This document shows, one piece after another, positions 37,253 to 47,344 of a stretch of DNA of 64,000 nt; the first letter of the stretch is position 1, and each line of letters begins with the position of its first letter. The DNA comes from Nonomuraea coxensis DSM 45129. GTDB taxonomy: Bacteria; Actinomycetota; Actinomycetes; Streptosporangiales; Streptosporangiaceae. The stretch is taken from the NCBI RefSeq assembly GCF_019397265.1, contig NZ_CP068985.1:806001-870000 (forward strand). The letters run 5' to 3'. The translations under genes were made by a program, and so were the position numbers. The notes below the pieces were generated by a model. It was not told where the DNA came from. It made no database searches and saw only the letters and a program-made list of their open reading frames with translations.

Positions 37253-40200
37253 GGTCTGGTCGCGGAAGGCGCCGCTGACCTTCGGCAGCGTCTTCTCCTT
37301 GTCGGTCGGGGTGCGGCCGTCGGCGTACGTGGCGTAGCTGAAGACGACGTAGCGGCCCCAGACGAGGCCGGCCGCGTACCCGCCGGCGATCTGCACCCGG
37401 TCGCCGCCGGAGCCCTTGGGGCCGGGAAGCGGGCGGAACCAGACGTTCTTCGCGAGGTCCTTCGTCTGGTCGACGGCCGTGGCGGCGTCCTTGGTCGGCA
37501 GGACCGCGATGCCCGTGGTGACCGCGTAACGCTTCTTGCTGTCCACGTAGGTGGCGCGGAGCACGCGGGTGCAGCCCTGCGCCTTCAGCGCCTCGGCGAA
37601 CGCGCCCGCGGCGGCCTTGTCGCAGGTCGTCTCCATGCCGGCCTTGACCCGCTTGAACGTCGTGCCGGCCGCGCTCACCTTCTTCTCCGGGAACGCCTCG
37701 GACAGCGACAGCTTCTGCGGGTCGCTCTGCTCCGAGTCCAGGACGGACGTGCCGGGGCCGTCGGTGGTGACGGCCGTCTGCTGGGGCTGCCCCTGCCCCT
37801 GACCGACCTGGTCGGTCGGAGCGCCCGTGCGGGCGGCGGCCGTGGTCGGGGCCGGGTCGCTCACCGCCTGATAGGCGAAGAAACCGCCGGTGGCGACGCC
37901 CACCAGGGCGAGGGCGCCCAGGGTGACCAGCAGCGCCCGCTTCCCTCCGCCGGACGGGGGCGGGGGCGGCGGCGGGATCTGGAACGGGGCCTGCTTGAAC
38001 GCCCCCGGCGGGAACGCCGGGCCGCCCGCCGCGCCCTTGCCCGGCGTGGTCGTGGCCAGACCGTGGGGCGGGGTCGGCAGGTCCAGGCTCGTGGACCGGC
38101 GCTGGCCCCAGGTGTCGCGGGAGAAGGGGAGGTCGGGGAGCTTCTGCGGGGCCGTCGCGCCGCTGCCGCCGCCCGGCGGGAGCGGCGGCCAGACGGGGAC
38201 GTCCCCGGGCTCCGGGGGGCGGACCGGGGTGGGGGCGTTCGGGTCGAAGGGGGTGGCCGGGGGCTGGTCGTCGGTGTTCGCGGGCGGTGCGGTGCCCTGG
38301 GGCGGGGTGGGCGCCTCGGAGGGGGTGATCGCCTGGGACGGCACGGTCGCGTCCCCGGGCGGCGGCTGATGGGCGGGGAGGGTGTCCACGGTCTCGGCCA
38401 CGGGGGCGGAGAGGGGGATCATGTGCCCGCCGCTGCCGCTGCCGCTGCCGCTGCCGCTGCTGCCGCTGCTGCTCTGCCGTTGCGGGTCGTCCGAGGGGTG
38501 CCGGTGAGGGCCCTGCGGGGGAACGGGGACAGCACCGGGACGGGTGGCGTCCGGGTCGGTGGGCGCACCCTCCTGCCTGGGGTCGTCGCCGTGGTGTGAC
38601 GCGGGGTGCCCGGGGGCGGCGGCGTTCAGGCCCGGGACCGGGACGCCTGCGCCGGGCATGGCGGCCGGGCCGGGCGTGGAGATGCCCGAGCTGGGGGCCG
38701 GAGCGCCTGGGCCGGTGGCGGGGAAGGCAGTGAGCCCGGGGGCGGGCTGTGAGAGGCCGGCGGGGCGCTGGACGGGATGCGGGCCGCTCGGCCCTTGCGG
38801 GTCGCTCAGACCTTGTACGCGGCTCGCGCCCTGAGGGTGACTCGGGTCCTGAGGGTGGCTTGCGCCCTGAGGGTGGCTCGGGTTCTGCGGGTGGCCGGGC
38901 TGAGGCTGGTCCGGCGTGGGCGCGGCGGAATGGTGGGGCGGGCGAACGGTGCCCTCCGGGTCGGTGGCGTTGGCGTCGAAAGCGGAGGCGGAGGCGGAGG
39001 TTGGGACGGAGGGCTGCGGCTCGTCGGGCTCGGCCACCAGCTCTCCGGTGGCGGCGGGCCACGGCGGCATGGGGTGCGGGTCCGAGAGCGGTGCGGGCCA
39101 CACGGGCATGCCCGCCGCCGCGGCGGTGAAGGCGGGAGGCGGCTCCCACGGGGGCGCACCCGGCACGACCGGGTCCACGGGCCAGGACGGGAGGTCCTGC
39201 GCGGCCGGCTGCTGGGACGCGGGACGGCCTTCGAACGGCGGGGCGGTGGACGGCGGGACGGCGGGCGGTGGGACGGCGGACGGTGGGACGGCGGGCGGCC
39301 AGGGCGCACCCTCGGCGGGCAGATGGCCGATCACGCCCTGGAGGTCCGCCTGGAGCGGCCCCACCCACGGGGTCTCGGCGGACGGCTGCCGGGGTTGCGT
39401 CGCAGCGGCCTGAGGGGGATCGGCCTGCAGGGAGGCAGCCTCCGGAGAAGCGGCGTCCGGAGAAGCGGGGTAGGGGGAAGCGGGGTAGGGGGGAGCGGGG
39501 TAGGGGGAAGCGGCGTGCGGAGGAACGGGCTGCGGGCCGCTGATGTGCGGGTGGGCGGTCCCCGAGCCGGGGGCCTGCTCCATCGCGGGCGGGTGGGTGG
39601 CGTGTGGCCCGCTCGTGGGCTCCGGATGGAGGGCGTGGGGGCCGCTGGCTTGCTGCCCCGCGTACGGGCTGGGGGGCTCAGTGGCGTGCGGCCCGTTCAT
39701 GGGCTGTGAGATGCCGGGGCCGTAGGTGGGCTGCGGGCCACTGGGTTGCTGGGCGGCGTGCGACTGGGCCGGGTACGGCACCGTCGGCGGGTGCGGAGCA
39801 GCGCCGGCGACCTGGGAGGGGACGGGGTACGGGTTGGCGCCGGAGTGGGCCGAGCGACCGTAGCCGGAGTGCGGCTGGACGGGGAGGTCGGCGGCGGGGC
39901 CGGGCTGAGCGGGACCGGGCTGCTGAGCGGGGCCGGGCTGGGGGGCGGCGTGGCCGGGCTGGGGGATGGCGTGGCCCGGCTGGGTGGGGCCTGGGGTGGG
40001 GGGTGCGGGGTGGCGGGGGGTGTGGGGTGGGGATGTGGTGTCGGCGTGGTCGGCGTACCAGTCGTACGGTGTGCCGGCGCCCCCCGGCACCTCCCACGGC
40101 TGTACGGGGCCCCCTGAATCCGCCGGCGGGTCGCCAGGCGCGGATCCGAGGATCGGGGGGACGACGGACACGGTCTCGTCGCCGGTCGGCTCCTCTGGGG

Positions 40201-40324
40201 AGGCGAAGGCCGGCGGTACGGCTCGCCCGTTGGTCTGGCCGAAGCTAGGCGGCGGCGTCGCAGGCCGGGCGGTGTTGCCGGTGCCCTTGCGATCGCCTTC
40301 AGACCCGGGTTCCTGACCACGCAT
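37217..40324 (-). CDS. Large Pro-rich single-pass membrane protein
   Basis: I do not recognise this 1035-residue protein. About 790 N-terminal residues are of low complexity, rich in Pro, Gly, Ala, His and Ser, with short tandem repeats (PPAVPPS, YPASP, SHPQGA, GSGSGSG). They have no hydrophobic stretch and are probably cytoplasmic and disordered. One membrane helix (about 794-820) follows, then an outside domain of about 210 residues with two Cys (about 901 and 918). That domain aligns with the next gene's C-terminal domain over [10 protein letters not shown] and [19 protein letters not shown]. The two genes are therefore paralogues. Function is unknown. Confidence 0.7.
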   Translation of the reverse strand: MRGQEPGSEGDRKGTGNTARPATPPPSFGQTNGRAVPPAFASPEEPTGDETVSVVPPILGSAPGDPPADSGGPVQPWEVPGGAGTPYDWYADHADTTSPPHTPRHPAPPTPGPTQPGHAIPQPGHAAPQPGPAQQPGPAQPGPAADLPVQPHSGYGRSAHSGANPYPVPSQVAGAAPHPPTVPYPAQSHAAQQPSGPQPTYGPGISQPMNGPHATEPPSPYAGQQASGPHALHPEPTSGPHATHPPAMEQAPGSGTAHPHISGPQPVPPHAASPYPAPPYPASPYPASPDAASPEAASLQADPPQAAATQPRQPSAETPWVGPLQADLQGVIGHLPAEGAPWPPAVPPSAVPPPAVPPSTAPPFEGRPASQQPAAQDLPSWPVDPVVPGAPPWEPPPAFTAAAAGMPVWPAPLSDPHPMPPWPAATGELVAEPDEPQPSVPTSASASAFDANATDPEGTVRPPHHSAAPTPDQPQPGHPQNPSHPQGASHPQDPSHPQGASRVQGLSDPQGPSGPHPVQRPAGLSQPAPGLTAFPATGPGAPAPSSGISTPGPAAMPGAGVPVPGLNAAAPGHPASHHGDDPRQEGAPTDPDATRPGAVPVPPQGPHRHPSDDPQRQSSSGSSGSGSGSGSGGHMIPLSAPVAETVDTLPAHQPPPGDATVPSQAITPSEAPTPPQGTAPPANTDDQPPATPFDPNAPTPVRPPEPGDVPVWPPLPPGGGSGATAPQKLPDLPFSRDTWGQRRSTSLDLPTPPHGLATTTPGKGAAGGPAFPPGAFKQAPFQIPPPPPPPSGGGKRALLVTLGALALVGVATGGFFAYQAVSDPAPTTAAARTGAPTDQVGQGQGQPQQTAVTTDGPGTSVLDSEQSDPQKLSLSEAFPEKKVSAAGTTFKRVKAGMETTCDKAAAGAFAEALKAQGCTRVLRATYVDSKKRYAVTTGIAVLPTKDAATAVDQTKDLAKNVWFRPLPGPKGSGGDRVQIAGGYAAGLVWGRYVVFSYATYADGRTPTDKEKTLPKVSGAFRDQTSLVLERRVTGG
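38429..38473. repeat. Hexanucleotide repeat in the Pro-rich gene
   Basis: CCGCTG-type units are repeated about seven times with small changes. On the minus strand they encode the [15 protein letters not shown] linker. Such repeats are prone to length change in units of two residues. Confidence 0.8.
39248..39299. repeat. 15-base tandem repeat in the Pro-rich gene
   Basis: About three units of GGGACGGCGGGCGGT (one with A in place of G) occur in tandem. They encode the pentapeptide series PPAVP, PPSAV and PPPAV on the minus strand. Confidence 0.75.
39445..39519. repeat. Five 15-base tandem units in the Pro-rich gene
   Basis: Five consecutive 15-base units start at 39445, 39460, 39475, 39490 and 39505 (consensus GGGAAGCGGGGTAGG). 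They encode repeated YPASP-like pentapeptides on the minus strand. Confidence 0.8.
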
Positions 40325-40425
40325 AGGGGGAGCCTAGCGAGAGAGGCGAGATCGTTACGTCGGTATGGGCGTTCCCAGAGGGATCGGGCGACCTGTTTGG
40401 GCGGGTTGAGGCGGTCGAAGACGGA

Positions 40426-41328
40426 TTACGTCAGCGGGCTGCCGGTCAGCGTCCGGTTGTCCAGAGCTTTGAAGACCGTCGCCTTCGTGATGTCGTCAAT
40501 CGCCTGCGAAATGCGCTTTTGTCCCTTGGAATCGGGCTTGGTGCCGTCCTTGTTCTGGAACCAGACGAGGACCGCGTAGTGGCCGTGGGTCCAGATCCGC
40601 GCGCCGCCGCTGCCCGATCCTAGAAACTTGGTGACACTGTCCTTACCGGTCAGCGGCTTCACGTAGTTCTGCTCGTCGCCGACCTTGGCCACCTTGCCGG
40701 CGTTCTTGCCGGTCGAGAGGTTGGCCAGGCCGACCGTGCCGATCACCGTGCCCGCCTTGTCGCGGAAGCTCGCCCGGACGAGCTGCGTGCACTTGGCGGC
40801 CTTGAGCGCCTTCTGGAGCTTGTCGCCGAGCGCGCCGTCGGTGCACTTCTTGTCCTTGCTGGTGATCGTCATCTCGTAGCCGCGGCCGGACGTGGTGAAC
40901 TTCCGCTTCTTGCCGAAGACCTCCTTGACCGAGATCGGGTCGGGGTCGGTGGAGCGGTTCTCGGCGTAGCCGTACTTGCCGGGCGGCACGGACGGCAGCG
41001 GGGCCGAGGTGCGCTGCGGCTCGGCGGTCTCGGCGCTGGTGGGGCCGCCCGCGTTCCACATCAGGGCGATGGCGCCGCCGAGCGCGCCGAGCAGCGCCAC
41101 GCCGCCGATCGCGAACCACAGCGGCGCGCGCGAACGCGGCCCCTCGTCGTAGGGGCTCCAGCCGATCCTGCTGTTGACCTGCGTCGCGGCGCCAGGAGCG
41201 GGCTCGCCGGGAGGCTCCGCGCCGGGGGCCGGCTGCGGAGCGGGGGCGGCGTCCTCGAAGGGGCGGGCGCGGCGCGAACGACGGGGGGCACGCTCCTGGG
41301 CGTTCTCAGGCTGCTCGGGAAAACCCAT
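40426..41328 (-). CDS. Single-pass membrane protein, paralogue of the Pro-rich protein
   Basis: The 300-residue protein has a basic, Pro/Ala-rich cytoplasmic N terminus (1-69), one membrane helix (about 70-91) and an outside domain. That domain carries Cys162 and Cys180 in KKCTDGALGDKLQKALKAAKCTQLVRASF. It matches the larger downstream protein in the spacing of the Cys pair, the ALKA-x-x-CT core and a later G-x-Y-x-V-(x)-W/F segment. I do not recognise the domain. The gene lies 24 bases from the CAP-domain gene and 101 bases from its larger paralogue, all on one strand, so an operon is likely. Confidence 0.7.
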   Translation of the reverse strand: MGFPEQPENAQERAPRRSRRARPFEDAAPAPQPAPGAEPPGEPAPGAATQVNSRIGWSPYDEGPRSRAPLWFAIGGVALLGALGGAIALMWNAGGPTSAETAEPQRTSAPLPSVPPGKYGYAENRSTDPDPISVKEVFGKKRKFTTSGRGYEMTITSKDKKCTDGALGDKLQKALKAAKCTQLVRASFRDKAGTVIGTVGLANLSTGKNAGKVAKVGDEQNYVKPLTGKDSVTKFLGSGSGGARIWTHGHYAVLVWFQNKDGTKPDSKGQKRISQAIDDITKATVFKALDNRTLTGSPLT

Positions 41329-41352
41329 GCGGCGACATTACCGCGACGTGGC

Positions 41353-42123
41353 TCACTGAGTTCCGAAGTCCTGGGTCCACCAAGGGCCGTCGGGGCCGGA
41401 GGCGACGCCGACGCCGATGGCCCTCAGCCGGCAGTCGAGGATGTTCCTGCGGTGGTCGGCGCTGTCGAGCCAGCCGCGCACCGCCTCCTCGGCCGTGCCG
41501 TAGCCGGCGCCGATGTTCTCGGCGGCGCCGTAGCGGTAGCCGGCGCGCTCCATGCGGTCCCACGGGGAGTCGCCGCCCGGGGAGTTGTGGGTGAGCCGGC
41601 CGGTGCGGGCCATCTCCAGCGCGTGCGTACGCGCCGAGCGGGTCAGCCGGGAGTCCACCCGCAGCGGCCCGCAGCCCCGCCGGGCCCTGGCCGCGTTCGT
41701 GAGCGTGACGACCCGGCCCGCAAGGCCGGGGATCAGCGCCACCTCGGTGCCCTGGTCGCCGCCGAGCACCTGGGTGGGGTCGCCCTGGTCGTCGAAGGAG
41801 CCGGGGATCTGGCCGTCCGGGCGCGAGGCGCTGGGCCTGGGGGTCGCGCCGCCGGGCAGCCGGTTGGTCGTGACCTCGCGCGGGATGCTCTCAAGCTGCT
41901 GGTACGCCTTCTTCTGCAGGGTCGGCGCGGGGTTGGCCGTGGCGGCGGCGGGCGGGGCGGTGCCGTTGAGGTAGATCCGGGCGTCGGGCTCGGGGTCGTC
42001 CGTCAATCGGCCGATCAACACGCCGGTGAACAGCACGGCGAGCATGAGGCAGGTCAACACTCCCAGATGGCTCCGGCGCCGAGCGCCCCGCTGGGATGGC
42101 CGGGTGTGAGAGGTCTGCCACAT
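41353..42123 (-). CDS. Membrane-anchored CAP (SCP-like) domain protein
   Basis: The 256-residue protein has an N-terminal signal anchor (about 20-38), a Pro/Thr-rich linker and a C-terminal CAP domain (about 137-254). CAP motifs visible are LTNAARARRG, HALEMARTGRLTHNSPGG, AAENIGAGYGTAEEAVRGW and HRRNILDCRLRAIGVGVA. Bacterial CAP proteins are extracytoplasmic and their activity is mostly unknown. It is the first gene of the minus-strand group ending at 37217 and is divergent from rplM. Confidence 0.8.
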   Translation of the reverse strand: MWQTSHTRPSQRGARRRSHLGVLTCLMLAVLFTGVLIGRLTDDPEPDARIYLNGTAPPAAATANPAPTLQKKAYQQLESIPREVTTNRLPGGATPRPSASRPDGQIPGSFDDQGDPTQVLGGDQGTEVALIPGLAGRVVTLTNAARARRGCGPLRVDSRLTRSARTHALEMARTGRLTHNSPGGDSPWDRMERAGYRYGAAENIGAGYGTAEEAVRGWLDSADHRRNILDCRLRAIGVGVASGPDGPWWTQDFGTQ

Positions 42124-42228
42124 ACCGCAAACAACGATAGGGATGAAAGGTCATGGGAAAGAAGGGGTTCCAGGGAACGAAATCGAACCGTTCTGAGTCG
42201 GGTAGACTCTTCCGCGGGTACCGGTCTT
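42124..42228. other. Divergent intergenic region, CAP gene side
   Basis: This is part of the 306-base gap between the CAP gene and rplM. I see no gene. GGTAGACTC (TAGACT at 42203-42208) could be a -10 box without a clear -35. The remaining part (42229-42429) holds the rplM promoter and leader. Confidence 0.4.
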
Positions 42229-42258
42229 TTGACCTGCAGACAGGTGGGCGGGTAACCT
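42229..42258 (+). promoter_or_regulatory. rplM operon promoter
   Basis: TTGACC (42229-42234) and TAACCT (42253-42258) are spaced by 18 bases, a good housekeeping promoter. The transcript would have a leader of about 165 bases before rplM. Confidence 0.6.
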
Positions 42259-42429
42259 AATCGTTCGTTGTGTGCATAGGTCCAGCGTGACCAATGCGCG
42301 GCGCGTCCGGCGTCATCTCCCGTAGCGAGGAGACGGAAGGTCCGGGCTGCCGTGTGCCCGCACCGACCGACCAATGTGGCTGTCGCATCCGACAGCGCCG
42401 AAGACGCGAGCATAAAGAAGGCTACGACC

Positions 42430-42873
42430 GTGCGCACGTACTCACCGAAGCCCGCCGACGTCCAGCGTCAGTGGTACGTCATCGACGCGACCGATGTCGT
42501 GCTGGGCCGGCTGGCCAGCCACGTCGCGACCCTGCTCCGCGGCAAGCACAAGCCGATCTTCGCCAACCACGTCGACACCGGTGACTTCGTCATCGTCATC
42601 AACGCGGACAAGATCGCGCTGAGCGGCAACAAGCTTGAGCAGAAGAAGGCGTACCGCCACTCGGGCTACCCGGGCGGTCTGCGTTCCGTCTCGTACGGCG
42701 AGCTCATGGAGAAGCGGCCCGACAAGGCCGTCGAGAAGGCCGTCAAGGGCATGCTGCCGAAGAACTCCCTCGGCCGGAAGATGGCCAAGAAGCTGAAGGT
42801 CTACGCGGGTGCCGAGCACCCGCACCAGGCCCAGAAGCCCGTGCCGTTCCAGATCACCCAGATCGCCCAGTAG
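42430..42873 (+). CDS. rplM: 50S ribosomal protein L13
   Basis: L13 is an early 50S assembly protein. GTG 42430 gives the standard 147 residues, starting with the family's [19 protein letters not shown]. The start is set by homology, with AAGAAGG upstream. An in-frame GTG at 42352 would add 26 atypical residues. It is co-transcribed with rpsI and glmM. Confidence 0.97.
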   Translation: MRTYSPKPADVQRQWYVIDATDVVLGRLASHVATLLRGKHKPIFANHVDTGDFVIVINADKIALSGNKLEQKKAYRHSGYPGGLRSVSYGELMEKRPDKAVEKAVKGMLPKNSLGRKMAKKLKVYAGAEHPHQAQKPVPFQITQIAQ

Positions 42874-42899
42874 TAGTACGAAAGATTTAGAGGAGAACC

Positions 42900-43418
42900 G
42901 TGGCTGAGCCCACCGGTGTCGAGACGGTCGAGGCCGAGCTGGAGGACTACTCCGGCGAGGACTTCCCTTCCGAGTACACCACCGAGTCCACCGCCAGCGC
43001 TGACGCGCCTGTGCGTAAGCCCGTCACGACGGGCAACTCGTACGGCACCGGCCGCCGGAAGGAGGCGATCGCCCGCGTGCGCATCGTCCCCGGCACCGGC
43101 AAGTGGACGATCAACGGTCGTTCGCTGGACGTCTACTTCCCGAACAAGGTCCACCAGCAGATCGTCAACGAGCCCTTCGTGGTGCTCGGCGCCGAGGAGG
43201 CGTTCGACGTCATCGCCCGCATCGACGGCGGCGGCGTGACCGGCCAGGCCGGTGCGCTGCGCATGGGCCTGTCTCGCGCGCTGGCGATCCTGGACGTCGA
43301 GGTCAACCGCCCGCCGCTGAAGAAGGCCGGCTTCCTCACCCGTGACGCCCGCGCCACGGAGCGGAAGAAGTACGGCCTCAAGAAGGCCCGCAAGGCTCCG
43401 CAGTACAGCAAGCGCTAA
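42900..43418 (+). CDS. rpsI: 30S ribosomal protein S9
   Basis: S9 reaches the P site with its basic C-terminal tail. GTG 42900, with AGGAG upstream, gives 172 residues. An acidic N-terminal extension of about 45 residues ([20 protein letters not shown]) precedes the core, as in other actinobacteria. The C terminus [12 protein letters not shown] is standard. glmM starts two bases after the stop. Confidence 0.96.
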   Translation: MAEPTGVETVEAELEDYSGEDFPSEYTTESTASADAPVRKPVTTGNSYGTGRRKEAIARVRIVPGTGKWTINGRSLDVYFPNKVHQQIVNEPFVVLGAEEAFDVIARIDGGGVTGQAGALRMGLSRALAILDVEVNRPPLKKAGFLTRDARATERKKYGLKKARKAPQYSKR

Positions 43419-43419
43419 A

Positions 43420-44769
43420 TTGGCGCGCCTTTTCGGCACCGACGGGGTACGAGGGGTCGCGGGCCGCGACCTCACGGCTCAGCTCGCCATGGACCTGTCC
43501 GTGGCGGCTGCCCACGTCCTCGGCGATGCAGGCGCGTTCGCCGCCACCGGACGTCATCCGGTGGCGGTGGTGGGCCGGGACCCGCGCGCCTCGGGGGAGT
43601 TCCTCGAGGCCGCCGTGGTCGCCGGCCTCGCGGCGTCCGGGGTGGACGTGCTGCGGCTCGGGGTGCTGCCCACGCCCGCCGTCGCCCACCTCACGGCCGC
43701 GCTCGGCGCCGACCTCGGCGTCATGTTGTCGGCCTCGCACAACCCGGCGCCGGACAACGGCATCAAGTTCCTGGCCCGCGGTGGCTTCAAGCTGTCCGAC
43801 GCGGTCGAGGACGAGATCGACCGGCGGCTCGGCGAGGAGTGGAGCTTCCCCGTCGGCTCCGGCGTGGGCCGGGTGCGCGACGCCTACGGTGAGGCCGACC
43901 GCTACATCTCGCACGTGCTGACCACGATGAACCACCCGCTCGACGGGCTCAGCGTGGTCGTCGACTGTGCCCACGGCGCCGCCCACATGGTGGCTCCGGA
44001 GGCGCTGGTGCGGGCCGGCGCCCGTGTCGAGGCCATCGGGGCGCGCCCCGACGGTCTCAACATCAACGACGGCTACGGCTCCACCCATCTCGACCGGATC
44101 CGCCAGGTGGTCGTCTCGCGCGGCGCGGACCTGGGCGTGGCCTACGACGGCGACGCCGACCGCTGCCTCGCCGTCGATCACACGGGCGAGATCGTGGACG
44201 GCGACCGGATCATGGCGATCCTGGCCGGCGCCATGCACGACGAGGGCCTGCTGGCCAAGGACACCGTGGTCGCGACCGTGATGTCCAACCTGGGCTTCAA
44301 GCTGGCGATGCGCGAGGCGGGCATCTCCGTGGTGGAGACCGCGGTGGGCGACCGCTACGTGCTCGAACGCATGAAGTCCGACGGCTACAACCTCGGCGGC
44401 GAGCAGTCGGGCCACGTCATCATGCTGGACCACGCCACCACCGGCGACGGCCTGCTCACCTCGCTCCACCTGCTGGGCGTGGTGGCGAAGGCGGGCGTGC
44501 CGCTGAAGGAGCTGGCCGCGGTGATGACGCCGCTGCCGCAGATCCTCATCAACGTCAAGGACGTCGACAAGGCCAAGGCCGGCGCCGACGAGCTGACGGC
44601 CGCCGTGAGGGCGGCCGAGGCGGAGCTGGGGGAGAGCGGCCGGGTGCTGATCCGGCCGAGCGGCACCGAGCCGATGATCAGGGTCATGGTCGAGGCCGCG
44701 TCGGAGGAGCACGCCACCCAGGTGGCCAACCGGCTCGCCGACGTGGTCCGCAAGGCATGCGGCAACTGA
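43420..44769 (+). CDS. glmM: Phosphoglucosamine mutase
   Basis: GlmM converts glucosamine-6-phosphate to glucosamine-1-phosphate for UDP-GlcNAc and cell-wall synthesis. TTG 43420 gives 449 residues beginning [15 protein letters not shown]. The phosphorylated Ser is S106 in [11 protein letters not shown], the metal loop is DGDADRC, and the phosphate-binding loop is [10 protein letters not shown]. It lies one base after rpsI, an arrangement conserved in actinobacteria. A strong terminator follows. Confidence 0.96.
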   Translation: MARLFGTDGVRGVAGRDLTAQLAMDLSVAAAHVLGDAGAFAATGRHPVAVVGRDPRASGEFLEAAVVAGLAASGVDVLRLGVLPTPAVAHLTAALGADLGVMLSASHNPAPDNGIKFLARGGFKLSDAVEDEIDRRLGEEWSFPVGSGVGRVRDAYGEADRYISHVLTTMNHPLDGLSVVVDCAHGAAHMVAPEALVRAGARVEAIGARPDGLNINDGYGSTHLDRIRQVVVSRGADLGVAYDGDADRCLAVDHTGEIVDGDRIMAILAGAMHDEGLLAKDTVVATVMSNLGFKLAMREAGISVVETAVGDRYVLERMKSDGYNLGGEQSGHVIMLDHATTGDGLLTSLHLLGVVAKAGVPLKELAAVMTPLPQILINVKDVDKAKAGADELTAAVRAAEAELGESGRVLIRPSGTEPMIRVMVEAASEEHATQVANRLADVVRKACGN

Positions 44770-44780
44770 GAACGGAAGAA

Positions 44781-44818
44781 GAAGGGCCCACGGGGAGCGT
44801 TCCCGTGGGCCCTTCTCG
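44781..44818. terminator. Terminator between glmM and the ABC operon
   Basis: GAAGGGCCCACGGG (44781-44794) pairs perfectly with 44802-44815. It lies between convergent genes and may act on both strands. Confidence 0.75.
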
Positions 44819-44856
44819 TACCCCTGGACCCTTCGCTCTGCCCAGGAGTTCCGCGG

Positions 44857-45573
44857 TTATTCGTCGCCGGTCAGCGAATAGACGCGCAGGCGGCGGCCCG
44901 CCCAGAAGACGCCGGCGAGCGTGACGACGATCAGGGCGGGGACGGCGAAGCCCAGCGTGACGTCCGTGCGGAAGAACGGGGAGTCGGTGATCTGGCCGGC
45001 GACGGACTGGCCCCAGGCCTGGATGGAGAACCGGCGGGCGCCCGGCACGAGGTTGCCCACGAGGCTCTCCCAGACCAGGGCGTAGATGACGCCGATCGTG
45101 ACCGCGTGCCGGGTGACGACGCCGAGCAGCAGGAAGAGCGCCGCGTAGGCGATGCCCGCCACCAGGGTGCCGACGGCGAACCCGGCCGCGATGCCGGCCT
45201 CGTTCGCGACGAGGAGCCAGCCGGCGACGTACGTCGGCACCGCCGCGAACAGGGCGAGCAGCGAGACGGCCACGACGAACTTCGTCCGGATGATGACCGG
45301 CCGGGAGATCGGCTTGGACATCAGGTGGATGATCGTGCCGTCGTCGATCTCGGGGGCGATGACGCCGGTGCCGGCGATCAGGCCGAGCAGCGGCAGCATG
45401 GTGCTGAGCGCGAAGCTCTGCAGCAGCAGGACGGTGGTGCGCTGGTCGTCCTCGCCGACCAGCTTGAACAGCACGGCGAGCGCGATCAGGGCGAGGGGCA
45501 GCAGCAGGAGCAGCACGATCCGCCGCCGCCCGAGCAGGGCGCGGTAGGTGATGGCCGCGACGACGGTGTTCAT
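44857..45573 (-). CDS. ABC-2 type transporter permease (second pair)
   Basis: The 238-residue protein has about six membrane helices and no ATPase motifs. EIDDGTIIHLMSKPISR matches the conserved cytoplasmic loop of ABC-2 permeases. It overlaps the preceding ATPase gene by four bases and is the last of four overlapping genes. Substrate is unknown. Export of a lipid, peptide or drug is typical of the family. Confidence 0.8.
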   Translation of the reverse strand: MNTVVAAITYRALLGRRRIVLLLLLPLALIALAVLFKLVGEDDQRTTVLLLQSFALSTMLPLLGLIAGTGVIAPEIDDGTIIHLMSKPISRPVIIRTKFVVAVSLLALFAAVPTYVAGWLLVANEAGIAAGFAVGTLVAGIAYAALFLLLGVVTRHAVTIGVIYALVWESLVGNLVPGARRFSIQAWGQSVAGQITDSPFFRTDVTLGFAVPALIVVTLAGVFWAGRRLRVYSLTGDE

Positions 45574-46487
45574 CCGGTGCTCCTGTTGATCAGGTAGGAG
45601 AAGACGCTCTCCAGGTCCTCGTCGGCGGGGGAGACCTGGTGCAGGCGGACGCCCTCGGCCTGGGCGAGCTTGGGCAGCAGGCGGGCGAAGCGCCGGAACT
45701 CGGTCGCCTGGACCTCCAGGCCGTCGGGACGCAGCGTGATGCCGCCGGCCGAGGGGTCGCGGATGAGGGCGGCGGCGAGTTTCCTGTCGTCGCTGGAGCG
45801 GATCATGAACAGGTGGGGGCGGTCGGTCATGAGCCGGCGGATGTCGCGGAAGTCGCCGGAGGCGGCGTGCCGGCCGGCGACCAGCACCTCGATGTGCTGG
45901 GCGACGCGCTCGACCTCCTCCAGGATGTGCGAGCTGAACAGGATGGTCTTGCCTGCCGTGCCCATGGCCCTGATCAGGTCCATGAGGTGCAGGCGCTGGC
46001 GCGGGTCCATGCCGTTGAACGGCTCGTCCAGCAGCAGCACGGGCGGGTCGTGGACGAGCGCGGCGGCGACTTTGACGCGCTGGCGCATGCCCTTCGAGTA
46101 CGTCTCCACCCGCCGGTCCTTCGGCTCCTCCATCTCGACCGTGGCGAGGGCCTTGCGGGCGGCCTGCTCGGGGTCGGCGAGGCCGTGGAGGCGGGCGGCG
46201 GACAGGACGAACTGCCAGCCGGTGAGGAAGCCGTAGACGCCCTCCCGTTCGGGGACCAGACCGATATTTCGGTAGATGTGGTGGTTCTTCCAGACGCGGT
46301 CGCCGTTGAGCGTGACCGTGCCGCCCGACGGGGCCAGGAAGCCCGCCATCATGTGCAGGAGCGTCGACTTGCCCGCGCCGTTGGGGCCGAGCAGGCCGGT
46401 GACGCCGGGGCCGATGGTCATCGTCACGTCGTTGACGGCGACGACGTTGCCGTACCAGCGGGACACCTGGGAGAGCTCGATCTTCAT
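45570..46487 (-). CDS. ABC transporter ATP-binding protein (second pair)
   Basis: The 305-residue ATPase has Walker A GPNGAGKST, signature YSKGMRQRVK and Walker B VLLLDEPFNGMDP, with a C-terminal domain after residue 220 as in ABC-2 exporters. ATG 46487 begins MKIELSQVSRWYGNVVAV; a longer frame upstream reads into the permease gene. It overlaps both neighbours by four bases, so the four genes are one operon. Confidence 0.88.
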   Translation of the reverse strand: MKIELSQVSRWYGNVVAVNDVTMTIGPGVTGLLGPNGAGKSTLLHMMAGFLAPSGGTVTLNGDRVWKNHHIYRNIGLVPEREGVYGFLTGWQFVLSAARLHGLADPEQAARKALATVEMEEPKDRRVETYSKGMRQRVKVAAALVHDPPVLLLDEPFNGMDPRQRLHLMDLIRAMGTAGKTILFSSHILEEVERVAQHIEVLVAGRHAASGDFRDIRRLMTDRPHLFMIRSSDDRKLAAALIRDPSAGGITLRPDGLEVQATEFRRFARLLPKLAQAEGVRLHQVSPADEDLESVFSYLINRSTG

Positions 46488-47344
46488 CGGGCGGCCGCCT
46501 TCCGGTAGCGCAGCGCGAGCGCGCCGAGGCCGATCGCGATCAGCAGCACGAGAACCGCCAGCGAGACGGGGCCGCTGGGGTAGGCGGCGCCCTCGATGGA
46601 GTGCGGCGGGGTGCCGAACAACCAGGACTGTACGGAGTCCACCAGCCAGAACGGGTTGAGCAGCCACGCCCAGGAGGCCGCGGCCTCGTTGCCGGTCGAG
46701 TAGAGGGTGCCGTAGACGATGGGCACGGACGCGGACGAGAGCAGGTAGACGACCATCACCGAGGCCACGCCGAGCCCGCGCCGCGGCGTGAACGAGGCCA
46801 GCGCCAGCCCGAACGCCGCCAGCAGCAGCGCCAGCGCGAGCGCCATGAGCATCGAGCCCGCGTACTCGCCGGTGGCCGGGTCGCCGGGCAGGTCCACGAC
46901 CACCTCGCCCACGTAGATGAGGGTGAGCGGCACCGCGACGAGCAGGAACACGGCCACGGTCATGGCGGCGATCTTGGCCCCCACGTAGTCGGCGACCGAG
47001 ACCGGCCGCGACAGGTAGAGCGGGAGCACGCGGTGGCGCAGGTCGGGGGCGACCACGGTGGGCGACTGCGAGGCCAGGAAGATCGCCACCACCGCCTGCA
47101 TGATCACCGCGAACCCGCTGTAGGCGATGCCGCGCTCCTTGATCAGGGCCATGAGGGCGATGCTCACCACGGCGGGCATCAGCATGATGGCGACGAGCGC
47201 GAACGGCACGATCTTGCTGCGCGCCGGGCGGCCGATGCCGAAGATCCCGCGCAGGCTGTGCACGGCCAGCGCGCGGAACGAGTGGGCGCGGCCGAGCCTG
47301 GGCCCGTCGTAGTGGCGGTAGCCGATGTCGTAGATCTCAGACAT
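46484..47344 (-). CDS. ABC-2 type transporter permease (first pair)
   Basis: The 286-residue protein has six or seven membrane helices. A short cytoplasmic N terminus (MSEIYDIGYRHYDGPRLGR) is typical of this actinobacterial permease group, and HRVLPLYLSRPVSVADYV is the conserved loop. It overlaps the upstream ATPase by eight bases and the next ATPase by four. Confidence 0.8.
   Translation of the reverse strand: MSEIYDIGYRHYDGPRLGRAHSFRALAVHSLRGIFGIGRPARSKIVPFALVAIMLMPAVVSIALMALIKERGIAYSGFAVIMQAVVAIFLASQSPTVVAPDLRHRVLPLYLSRPVSVADYVGAKIAAMTVAVFLLVAVPLTLIYVGEVVVDLPGDPATGEYAGSMLMALALALLLAAFGLALASFTPRRGLGVASVMVVYLLSSASVPIVYGTLYSTGNEAAASWAWLLNPFWLVDSVQSWLFGTPPHSIEGAAYPSGPVSLAVLVLLIAIGLGALALRYRKAAAR

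Noticed and set aside
36825..39368. 847-codon minus-strand frame across truA and the Pro-rich gene
   Set aside because: It is out of frame with the Pro-rich gene, is Arg/Pro nonsense and reads through truA antisense.
38429..39519. Possible CRISPR-like repeats
   Set aside because: They are short 6- and 15-base tandem coding repeats with no spacers and no cas genes nearby.
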